NCBI GenBank assembly: GCA_013330765.1
Contig: DUHU01000232.1
Location: 1 to 15,691 of the forward strand
DNA length: 15,691 nucleotides
From: Candidatus Poseidoniaceae archaeon
GTDB taxonomy: Archaea; Thermoplasmatota; Poseidoniia; Poseidoniales; Poseidoniaceae
Direction of reading: 5' to 3'
Below the pieces are notes generated by a model that saw nothing but the letters and a program-made list of their open reading frames with translations, was not told the DNA's origin and did not search any database. Below are positions 7,333 to 14,127 of this stretch, one piece after another (positions within the stretch are counted from its first letter, which is position 1; each line of letters opens with the position of its first letter). The translations under genes and the position numbers were made by a program.

Positions 7333-9294
7333 TCAGGCCCCTCCGTCAGGGAAGTGCAGGTGTGGCGGCCATGAATGGTTCGCAAGTTCGGGGTGGGCGG
7401 CGACCTTCTCCAAGGTCTCAGGGCTGTGCAGCGTCACGGCAGGCCATCGCCGCACGCCGTGAGACTCTGAAGGGATCGGCGTGGTCGCGTCCCAGCACAG
7501 ACGTGCTTTCGCTTCGTCGAAGGTGAGGCCACGGCCCACGTCGAAGCGGCAGAAGAATTGCCACAGCATCCTGCGTCGTGCTTTCGGGCCGTGCAAATCG
7601 AGGTCGTCGTCGGTGACGATAAGCCATCGCAAATTCTTTGCATGTTCCAATTGCCAAATTTGATTTCTCAATTGCTGAATCTTTTCTTGCCGGCCCTGCT
7701 CAAGCGCGTCGCCCTCCGACGTGACTTCGGATCCGGTCCGGGCCGAAGGTCGGCCTTCGATGGACACGCTCACCACGAGCATGCTGCTGCGCAGCAGCCG
7801 TGCGTCTTCGATACCGTCGAGCGCGAGTACGGCCGCGAGATCGTCTCCTGACCAGCCTGGGGCCTCGCCTTCTCCGCGGCGCCAGCCAGGGGTGTCCTGA
7901 CGGAAGGAGCCAAGCAACGGCGAGTCTGAGGAACGCGGATCCGAACGTGGAATCGAGGTTGCGTCGATGATGACCTTGTCGTGGACGTTCTCGTAGGGGC
8001 TCGCCGCTTCGAGCGCGTCCGCCACCATGCCTTCGAGCACGAGCACGTCCTCCGCCGGGTCGACCTTGTCGTTGAGGTCGTCGAGGAAGCCTTCGAGGTC
8101 CTTTGGATCCCGGTCTGGATCGACCACGACCATGGATTTCAGGAACATCATCTGTCCTGCGCCCATCAGCCCGAGTGCGGTCTTGCGGCCTTGGCGAGCG
8201 TAGCGTTGCTTTGACGCGACGATGGCGAGGTTGTGGAAGCCGGTCTCCAGCGGCAGATGGACGCTCACGACGTCGCGGTGCTGGAAGCGAAGAACAGGAC
8301 TGAATTGGCGTCCGATGGCCTCGCCGAGAAAACCGTCTTCCATGGGGGGCAAACCGACGATGGTGGCGGGGAGCATCGCGTCCTTTCGCCGGGTGACGGC
8401 GGTCACGTTCAGCACCGGGTAATGTCCGGTCAAAGAGTAGAATCCGTAGTGGTCGCCGAAGGGGCCTTCCACACGAAGGTCGGTGGGGTCCGTCCAGCCT
8501 TCGATGACGATGTCGGCTTCAGCAGGAATCCAGAGGTCTTGGGTGGCGGCCTTGGTCAGCGGCAGCCGGCGACGTCCGAGGATGCCCGCAAACTGGTACT
8601 CAGACAGGTTGTCTGGGAGCGGAGAAATCGCCGAGAAGATGAGTTCCGGCGGTCCTCCCAAGCAAATGGCGACGGGCATGCGCACACCGGCTGCTGCGTG
8701 GTCGGCGCCGTGCTTGTGGACTTGCCAGTGCAGTCCCGCCGCCTTCGGGCCGAAGATCTGTGACCTGTACATCCCGAGGTTGTGCTCGCCGCTCGCAAGG
8801 TCGCGCGTCACCACCAAGGGGAGCGTGATGTACGGTCCTCCGTCCATGGGCCACGTCGTGGGGATCGGGAGCTTGGTGAGGTCTGGGTCTTTGTCGACGA
8901 TGCGTTGAACGCTTCCTCGGCGCTTGCGCTTCGGGGCGAAAGCCAGTGCGTCCATGGCCAAGGGCAAGGCTTCCCACGGCCGCTTCAGGTACCGTGGTAC
9001 GTCCGGCTTCATCATCGCCACCATGCGGTCGCCGATGGCCGTCTCCGTCTCGACGCCCAAAGCCCGAAGCGTGCGGTCTTCGCTGCCAAAGAGGTTCATC
9101 ACCAAGGGAATGTCGCTGATCGTCCCGTCGGGCAAGCGGGGTTGCTCAAAAATCACGGCAGGTCCGTCGTTCTTGACGAGCAGGTCTGCGATGGCTCCCG
9201 CTTCGTGAACCACGTCCACAGGACGAGGGATGCGAAGCACCTCGCCTCGGCTGTCGAGGTGGTCGACCCACCGCTTGAGCGTCCTCCATGCCAC
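7333..9294 (-). CDS. ubiD: UbiD-family decarboxylase, MqnL-like
   Basis: A prenylated-FMN-dependent decarboxylase of 653 aa that would remove the ring carboxylate from a quinone precursor. Family blocks visible are NLGMYRSQ (about 172-179), GLHWQVHKHGADH (187-199) and EGPFGDHYGFYS (276-287), which together bind prFMN and metal and carry the catalytic acidic residues. The C-terminal part (LRWLIVTDDDLDLHGP, then RLCWDATTPIP and RRWPAVTLHS) is characteristic of the menaquinone decarboxylase branch, as in MqnL, supporting a futalosine-pathway role with the adjacent UbiA protein. I chose GTG 9294, which gives VAWRTLKRWVDHLDSRGEVL and matches where UbiD proteins begin. In-frame codons further upstream run through the inverted repeats and into the divergent gene. 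The C-terminal domain holds a CAATTG repeat. It is first in a six-gene operon. The flavin prenyltransferase UbiX is not in the window. Confidence 0.94.
   Translation of the reverse strand: MAWRTLKRWVDHLDSRGEVLRIPRPVDVVHEAGAIADLLVKNDGPAVIFEQPRLPDGTISDIPLVMNLFGSEDRTLRALGVETETAIGDRMVAMMKPDVPRYLKRPWEALPLAMDALAFAPKRKRRGSVQRIVDKDPDLTKLPIPTTWPMDGGPYITLPLVVTRDLASGEHNLGMYRSQIFGPKAAGLHWQVHKHGADHAAAGVRMPVAICLGGPPELIFSAISPLPDNLSEYQFAGILGRRRLPLTKAATQDLWIPAEADIVIEGWTDPTDLRVEGPFGDHYGFYSLTGHYPVLNVTAVTRRKDAMLPATIVGLPPMEDGFLGEAIGRQFSPVLRFQHRDVVSVHLPLETGFHNLAIVASKQRYARQGRKTALGLMGAGQMMFLKSMVVVDPDRDPKDLEGFLDDLNDKVDPAEDVLVLEGMVADALEAASPYENVHDKVIIDATSIPRSDPRSSDSPLLGSFRQDTPGWRRGEGEAPGWSGDDLAAVLALDGIEDARLLRSSMLVVSVSIEGRPSARTGSEVTSEGDALEQGRQEKIQQLRNQIWQLEHAKNLRWLIVTDDDLDLHGPKARRRMLWQFFCRFDVGRGLTFDEAKARLCWDATTPIPSESHGVRRWPAVTLHSPETLEKVAAHPELANHSWPPHLHFPDGGA
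7338..7344 (-). promoter_or_regulatory. Ribosome binding site for the UbiA gene
   Basis: On the minus strand GGAGGGG lies within the last codons of ubiD, before its TGA (7335-7333). It is 6 nt upstream of ATC (7331-7329) but 21 nt upstream of the first ordinary start codon, GTG 7316. Its position therefore favours initiation at or near 7331. Confidence 0.6.
7641..7678. repeat. Paired CAATTG element inside ubiD
   Basis: Two CAATTG cores (7648-7653 and 7669-7674), 21 nt apart, lie in an AT-rich island covering about 7628-7685. The stretch 7645-7676 aligns with 2945-2975 of uvrB at 28 of 32 columns (3 mismatches, 1 gap). Because of the 1-nt length difference, the two copies are read in different frames at one end: QQLRNQIWQLE here against AIENSNFQLE in UvrB. 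The encoded segment joins two parts of the UbiD C-terminal region. Confidence 0.8.
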
Positions 9295-9320
9295 GTGCTC
9301 TTGTCTGTGGTTTTGCCTTT

Positions 9321-9338
9321 GGACCTTCGTGAAGGTCC
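9321..9338. promoter_or_regulatory. Inverted repeat 1 in divergent ubiD / reductase promoter region
   Basis: GGACCTTCGTGAAGGTCC is a perfect inverted repeat with 8-bp arms around GT. It lies 27 nt upstream of the chosen ubiD start and about 50 nt upstream of the reductase start, so it could be an operator serving one or both genes. Confidence 0.5.
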
Positions 9339-9342
9339 GTGG

Positions 9343-9360
9343 ATGGTCCAAACGGACCAT
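9343..9360. promoter_or_regulatory. Inverted repeat 2 in divergent ubiD / reductase promoter region
   Basis: ATGGTCCAAACGGACCAT has perfect 7-bp arms around AAAC. It begins 4 nt after inverted repeat 1 and shares GGTCC/GGACC half-sites with it. Two adjacent dyads with the same half-site suggest a tandem operator. No TATA box is clear in the 95-bp region. Confidence 0.5.
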
Positions 9361-9389
9361 TGATGGACTCTGTCCGCTCAAGACCACCC

Positions 9390-10631
9390 ATGGGGGAAGC
9401 TTCCGCCGTCGACGTTGACCTCGTGGTCATCGGCGCAGGGCCGGGTGGCGGCTCCGCAGCGTTGCACGCTTCTCGGCTTGGATTGTCCGTGATGGTACTG
9501 GAGGCCGACGCGGAGATTGGAACCCCCGTCCATTGCGGTGAATGCCTGTCGCATCTCGCGACCGAGCAACTGGAGCTGGACCTTCCTGAGCACGTCATCG
9601 CCCTGGCGGTGGACGGTGTTCGGGTCATCTTCCCTGACGGTACAGCGAAGCTGTTGACCGAACCAGGTTACGTGCTTGAGAAGCACCTTTTCGAACGCTG
9701 GATCATGGAACAGGCCGAAGAGCGCGGTGCATCGATCCATTTGGGTCACCGCGTCATGAAAATGGAGCGAGAATACAACAGCGAAAATCAATTTTCCAAT
9801 TGGCTTATCGAAGGGAGAGGCGACGCTTTCCCGCTTCGCTGCCGCGGCGTCATCGACGCCTCAGGCGTGCACGGGGCAGCCTCGAAGATCCTCGGCATGC
9901 CCGGGGACGTGGAGGTCATCGCCGGTGTCCAATACGAACTCAACGACGTCCCCAACGACGGATTCCTCGACTTCTACATTCAGCCTGAATACGCCCCGCA
10001 CGGTTACGTGTGGATGATTCCCAAGGCGGGTGAGCGCGCGAATGTGGGGTTGGTCACCACGGACAAGAAAGGTGCCGTGAAGTATCTCGACCAGTTCATC
10101 GAAGATACCTACCTCGAGGGCAAACCGCACGTGAATCCTCCGTGGAGGAAAGAGGGCATGCGTGTTCGGCCCTTCGGCGGGACCATTCCGATTTCCGGGC
10201 CAAGGCCCAGCACGGTCGAGGACGGCTTGTTGCTGGTGGGTGATGCCGCAGGCTTCACGTCCCCGTTGTTCGAAGGCGGCACACACCTCGCCCTTTGGTC
10301 TGGTCGGGCCGCTGCCGAAACCTTTGCCGAGGCCATCGCCGCCGGTTCCCTAACCAAGACCAGCCTCGCTGGCTACCAACGACGTTGGAAAGGGACCTTC
10401 CCTCCCTATCACAAGATTCTCCGAGGCAAAACCGCCCTTTACGACTTAAGCGACGAAGAGATGTCCGCCATGGCGCGTTGCCTCCCAGAGGAACTCGGAT
10501 CCATGTCGGCCTTGCAAAAGCTTGGGATTGGCCTAAAGATCCTCTTCAAGCGCCCTGCGTTGTTGACCAAGCGGGTCATTTCCGTGCTGCTTTCCTTTGG
10601 ATATTCGCGGGCCAAGCACTTCGGCTGGTGA
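9390..10631 (+). CDS. Geranylgeranyl reductase family flavoprotein
   Basis: An FAD-dependent reductase of 413 aa in the family that saturates double bonds of geranylgeranyl chains in archaeal membrane lipids and, in some organisms, quinone side chains. Visible motifs are the dinucleotide fold GAGPGGG (15-21), PVHCGECL (46-53), the second FAD motif DASGVHGAASKIL, and GDAAGFTSPLFEGGTHLALWSG near nt 10241-10306, the GD motif of the family. Start ATG 9390 places the flavin motif at the usual distance; ATG 9363 and ATG 9339 in the same frame would extend into the inverted repeats. No Shine-Dalgarno is seen, so the transcript may be leaderless. Codons for about residues 130-140 (YNSENQFSNWL) are AT-rich and contain a CAATTG element. 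It is divergent from the UbiD/UbiA operon, and ccmF follows after 50 nt. Whether lipid or menaquinone is the substrate cannot be decided. Confidence 0.92.
   Translation: MGEASAVDVDLVVIGAGPGGGSAALHASRLGLSVMVLEADAEIGTPVHCGECLSHLATEQLELDLPEHVIALAVDGVRVIFPDGTAKLLTEPGYVLEKHLFERWIMEQAEERGASIHLGHRVMKMEREYNSENQFSNWLIEGRGDAFPLRCRGVIDASGVHGAASKILGMPGDVEVIAGVQYELNDVPNDGFLDFYIQPEYAPHGYVWMIPKAGERANVGLVTTDKKGAVKYLDQFIEDTYLEGKPHVNPPWRKEGMRVRPFGGTIPISGPRPSTVEDGLLLVGDAAGFTSPLFEGGTHLALWSGRAAAETFAEAIAAGSLTKTSLAGYQRRWKGTFPPYHKILRGKTALYDLSDEEMSAMARCLPEELGSMSALQKLGIGLKILFKRPALLTKRVISVLLSFGYSRAKHFGW
9785..9806. repeat. CAATTG element inside the reductase gene
   Basis: ATTTTCCAATTGG at 9791-9803 is identical to 2942-2954 in uvrB. 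It lies in an AT-rich island at about 9764-9812 in otherwise GC-rich coding DNA. The host gene is on the plus strand, opposite to uvrB and ubiD, yet TTCCAATT is again on the plus strand. Confidence 0.7.
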
Positions 10632-10681
10632 GCCTTGCTCGCGAGGCAAGGTTCACGACGTGAGCCTCCTCCATCGTGGCA

Positions 10682-13177
10682 ATGGGGTGGTTCGCTCTCG
10701 GCCTCGGCCTTGCGGGCTGCCTCATGGTGCTGCTTCCGTGGCAACGTTGGTGGAAATCAGAAACCACTTCCCCGCTCCCCACCGTTGGCGTGGTGTTGGC
10801 ATGGGTGCCGTTCTTCGTGCTGGTGTCCCGTTTCGTCGGCAACGACCTCAGCATCGCGGTGGTGAATGCTTCTGGCGGTGGTGACATGCCGCTCCTGTAC
10901 AGGGTGGCTGCCACATGGTCTGCCCGAACGGGCCCCCTCTTGCTCTGGGCAGGCTTCACCGCCACGCTGGCATGGTGGTGGCGACGGCCGATGGAACGTG
11001 AATCCCAGTCCATGGCGGAACGGCGTGTTGGCTTGTTGGGCGGTTTTGCAGCGCTGCTGATGCTGCTCGCCATTCACCTGAAGCCCTTCGCCCCCACGCT
11101 TCCTGGGGCCCTTCCGGGTGAATTGAGTCCGCTTCTTCAAACCGATTTGATGGTGGTGCATCCACCTTTGGTGTTCCTTGCCTACGCCTTCTGCCTCTCC
11201 ATCGCAGCGACCGCGGTGTCGTCGGTCGGTCAGGACGATGCCGGCTTGCTCGATCGGATGGTTCGGCAAGCACGTCCCGGCTTTTTCGTCACGACCCTTG
11301 CCATTGGCTTGGGTGGATTGTGGGCCTATTTGATCCTTGATTGGGGTGGTTACTGGGCTTGGGATCCTGTGGAGACGGCCTCCTTCCTTCCGTGGTTGGC
11401 GTTGGCGGTGCTTGCTCACCTGAGGACCGTTCCGAGGAAGGTGCCGCCCACCGTGCTGCGTGCTGTCGGTCTGACGACCGGGGCGCTCGCCTTGTTCGCC
11501 ACCCTTGTAACCCGTGCAGGAGGTGCATGGGCTTCCTCCGTGCACACCTTCGTGGTGGATGCTGAGGGGAGCGCTCCCCCTGATGCGTTTGGGCGGATCG
11601 TGGCCTTGGCGATTGATGCGGGGCCCGGCATCGAGGTCATGTCGTACCTGCTGGTGCTCCTTGCTTTGGTGGGGTGGTGGTTGGCCGACGTGACGATCGC
11701 ATCAGGGGCGCGGCGCTTGAGGCAAACCCCGATGGTGGACCTCGCCATTCCCATGCTGGTGCTGTTGGCCGTGCTTCTGGAAGCATTCACGGCTGAACCG
11801 TTGGCCTTGTTGGGCATGCAGGGCCTTCCTTGGCTCTGGGCTGTGGTGGTCTTTCTTCCAACGGCGATGGGAACCCGCCGAATCCATAGGGAAGCTGACG
11901 AGGCCGAGCGTCCCTTTGGACGTCCCTTTGGCCTCCCGCTCGATGTCCTTCTTGCCGTCCTCATCGCGGCCCTTGGTGGCGACGTTTTCCTGGCCATTTT
12001 GTGGCTCGCGCTCTTCGCTCCTCTTGCACACTCCACGTCCCCCACTGAGGCATGGCCTGCCGCAGTTGCGGGCGTAGGCCTCGCCCTTGCGGCCGCTTGG
12101 ACCGACCTCACGGAGGTCGGTGTGGCTGTACTCATGCTGCTCCCCTTCCTGCTTCCTTGGTTGTTGGAAGGGGACGTGGAAGACGAGTCTCCAAAGGCGT
12201 CGCCTTTGGCGCGGTCGATGCTCAGGGCCTCGTTGTGGGCTGGAGCAGGGCTGTCTGGTCTGGTGTTGGTGCTGACGCTCGTCATCCTCCTCGGCTCGAT
12301 CGACCAGATCCACTTCGCAGCCCACGAGGTCTACACCTCGGTGTTCATCGCCTCGGCTGCCGGGGCCTTTGTGCTGTACGGCACTCGCGATGAACCTCCG
12401 AAACGACGAGTAGGATTGCTCGGAGGAGTAGCGGTCTTCAGTGCCTTGGGACTCTGGCTTGCTCCAGGGTGGTGGGGTGGTGATGCCATGGAGGCGCTCA
12501 GCAGCCTTGTCCTTCGTGGGCATGTCGCATGGATCGTCCTTCCCGTGCTGCTCTTGGCCGTGCCCATCATCGTTCGTGAGCTTGGGCGAAAGGTTCGGGC
12601 TACGTCCTCCACACCAGTGTGGCGTCGAATTCCCGTGCAGGCTCACCTGATTCATCTCGGCTTGCTGTTGCTGCTTGTCGGGCACGTGTTCACGACGACC
12701 TTGGTGGACCGCGGTGACCCAATTCATCGAATCACGATGCTTCAGGACGAAGCCGTGACGGTCGACGGGTTGAGCTACACCTTCACCGAACTTACCTTGG
12801 TGCCTGAAGAGGACCTCAAGGTCGGAGACGGAGGCATCTTTGCCACCATTGAGGTGCACGACGGCGAGCGAAACCTTGGCACCGTTGAACCCGGGATGAT
12901 TCGGTTTGATGCTTCTGGCTTCCCACGGTCCGAAGTGGACGTCTTGCGGCGATGGTCGGGCGATGTGGTGTTCATCTTCGATTACTCGCAAGCGGACACC
13001 CTCATGCCCCAAACCCTTGCAGAGGATGGAGAGGGCGTGGACGCAGTCCGCATCACGGTGTACCGCCTTCCTCAAAGCCACCTCGTCTGGCTTGGTTGGG
13101 GCTTGATGTTGCTCGGTATGGCCGCTCTTGGCCTTCGCAACGTGAGCCTGACGCGGCCTTCATCAGCGGCCGCTTGA
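10682..13177 (+). CDS. ccmF: CcmF/CcsA-type cytochrome c assembly protein
   Basis: A polytopic membrane protein of 831 aa that would ligate haem to apocytochrome c on the outer face of the membrane. Hallmarks are RVAATWSARTGPLLLW (about 74-89), VHPPLVFLAYA with a conserved His (160), the tryptophan-rich WWD haem-handling segment beginning GLWAYLILDWGGYWAWDP (about 212-229), a His after it (246), and SVHTFVV (286-292). About 14-15 hydrophobic helices are interrupted by a large hydrophilic domain near the C-terminus (about 685-805), then a last helix. That architecture is CcmF-like rather than the smaller CcsA. ATG 10682 is preferred over GTG 10676; neither has a clear Shine-Dalgarno. No other ccm genes (CcmE, CcmH) are visible in the window. 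It follows the reductase and precedes the FKBP gene by 49 nt, suggesting one plus-strand transcript. Confidence 0.92.
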   Translation: MGWFALGLGLAGCLMVLLPWQRWWKSETTSPLPTVGVVLAWVPFFVLVSRFVGNDLSIAVVNASGGGDMPLLYRVAATWSARTGPLLLWAGFTATLAWWWRRPMERESQSMAERRVGLLGGFAALLMLLAIHLKPFAPTLPGALPGELSPLLQTDLMVVHPPLVFLAYAFCLSIAATAVSSVGQDDAGLLDRMVRQARPGFFVTTLAIGLGGLWAYLILDWGGYWAWDPVETASFLPWLALAVLAHLRTVPRKVPPTVLRAVGLTTGALALFATLVTRAGGAWASSVHTFVVDAEGSAPPDAFGRIVALAIDAGPGIEVMSYLLVLLALVGWWLADVTIASGARRLRQTPMVDLAIPMLVLLAVLLEAFTAEPLALLGMQGLPWLWAVVVFLPTAMGTRRIHREADEAERPFGRPFGLPLDVLLAVLIAALGGDVFLAILWLALFAPLAHSTSPTEAWPAAVAGVGLALAAAWTDLTEVGVAVLMLLPFLLPWLLEGDVEDESPKASPLARSMLRASLWAGAGLSGLVLVLTLVILLGSIDQIHFAAHEVYTSVFIASAAGAFVLYGTRDEPPKRRVGLLGGVAVFSALGLWLAPGWWGGDAMEALSSLVLRGHVAWIVLPVLLLAVPIIVRELGRKVRATSSTPVWRRIPVQAHLIHLGLLLLLVGHVFTTTLVDRGDPIHRITMLQDEAVTVDGLSYTFTELTLVPEEDLKVGDGGIFATIEVHDGERNLGTVEPGMIRFDASGFPRSEVDVLRRWSGDVVFIFDYSQADTLMPQTLAEDGEGVDAVRITVYRLPQSHLVWLGWGLMLLGMAALGLRNVSLTRPSSAAA

Positions 13178-13226
13178 CTTATGAGGAAGGCTCCGGTGGC
13201 TCGGCGCACCGCAAGGTGGCAACATC

Positions 13227-14075
13227 ATGGAAGAAGGCACCATCGTCCACGTTGACTACGAACTCTACGACGGCGCAACGGGCGACCTGATCGAGACGAC
13301 CCGAGAATCCGTGGCTCAAGAGCACGAGACCCACCAAGAGGGCCGTGACTACACACCCTTGGTCTGCGTCGTCGGTTCTGGCAACCTCATTCCTGGTTTC
13401 GAAGCCGCCCTCCTCGAGGCGGACGCTGACGTCGAGATCGACATCACCATTCCTGCTGTGGATGCCTACGGCGAAAAAGACCCCGCCCTTGTGGAGACCA
13501 TCAGCATCGACAAGCTCCTCAGGTCCGTTCGAGACCGTAACCAGCTCTACCTCGGCGCCCCTGTCAACATCGGCGGCCGCCAAGGTTACCTTTCCTACCT
13601 CGCAGCAGGCCGTGCTCGTATCGACTACAACGCACCGATGGCCGGCAAGGACCTGCGCTACAGCTTCAAGATCGTCAAGGTCGTTGAAGGACGCGAGGCC
13701 ACCGTCGAAGCCCTGCTTCAATCCAACACCGGTCACAGCGACTTCGACGTCAGCTTCGACGGCGACGACGTCAGCATCGTGCTGCCGCAAACCATGCTTT
13801 TCGACACCAACGCGGCGATGATGAAGTTCCGCCTGGTGACCGCCCTCCGCGACGCCATGGACGACCTTGCCAAGGTCACCTTCCTCGAAGTTCACGAGCC
13901 CCGTGGCTTCGGAGTTCAAGAGGAAGACGACGAAGGTGAGGCTGCGGACGAAGACCTCTCCAGCCTCTCCGTCGCGGACCTCAAGGAACGCTGCAAGGCG
14001 GCTGGCCTGAAGGTCGGCGGCACCAAGGCGGCCCTCATTGAGCGCCTGCAGGCGGCTTCCAGCGAAGAAGAGTGA
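13227..14075 (+). CDS. FKBP-type peptidyl-prolyl isomerase with C-terminal SAP domain
   Basis: A 282-aa cytosolic protein. Residues 1-85 and 132-152 form an FKBP fold of the SlyD type: VGSGNLIPGFEAAL at 49-62 is the signature, and YNAPMAGKDLRYSFKIVKV at 134-152 is the closing strand. The flap-inserted chaperone (IF) domain lies at about 86-131. Residues about 155-225 resemble the extra C-terminal domain of long archaeal FKBPs such as Methanocaldococcus FKBP26. An acidic linker (QEEDDEGEAADED, 231-243) leads to a SAP motif at 245-276 (SLSVADLKERCKAAGLKVGG, then TKAALIERL), a helix-extended-helix that binds DNA in other proteins. AAGGTGG lies 7 nt before ATG 13227, supporting this start. Expected role: prolyl isomerase and chaperone, possibly tethered to nucleic acid. 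The fusion is the unusual part. Confidence 0.93.
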   Translation: MEEGTIVHVDYELYDGATGDLIETTRESVAQEHETHQEGRDYTPLVCVVGSGNLIPGFEAALLEADADVEIDITIPAVDAYGEKDPALVETISIDKLLRSVRDRNQLYLGAPVNIGGRQGYLSYLAAGRARIDYNAPMAGKDLRYSFKIVKVVEGREATVEALLQSNTGHSDFDVSFDGDDVSIVLPQTMLFDTNAAMMKFRLVTALRDAMDDLAKVTFLEVHEPRGFGVQEEDDEGEAADEDLSSLSVADLKERCKAAGLKVGGTKAALIERLQAASSEEE

Positions 14076-14127
14076 ATCCTCCGGGCCAAGCCTCTTGAGG
14101 CAGGTCTGTGAGCCGGTGTTGAGGCGC

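Noticed and set aside
11909..11932. Tandem 12-bp repeat CGTCCCTTTGGA / CGTCCCTTTGGC
   Set aside because: Only two units, in-frame in a hydrophilic loop of the CcmF-like protein (RPFGRPFG). It is a minor duplication with no wider pattern.
12101..12121. Perfect 9-bp inverted repeat with 3-nt loop (arms ACCGACCTC / GAGGTCGGT)
   Set aside because: It lies inside the ccmF coding sequence, in codons for an ordinary WTDLTEVG segment. In GC-rich DNA such hairpins arise by chance and nothing nearby suggests a terminator or a site.
11702..13081. Long minus-strand open frame of 459 codons opposite ccmF
   Set aside because: The translation is rich in His, Gln, Arg and Lys, as expected from the complement of hydrophobic membrane codons, and it overlaps a recognisable gene.
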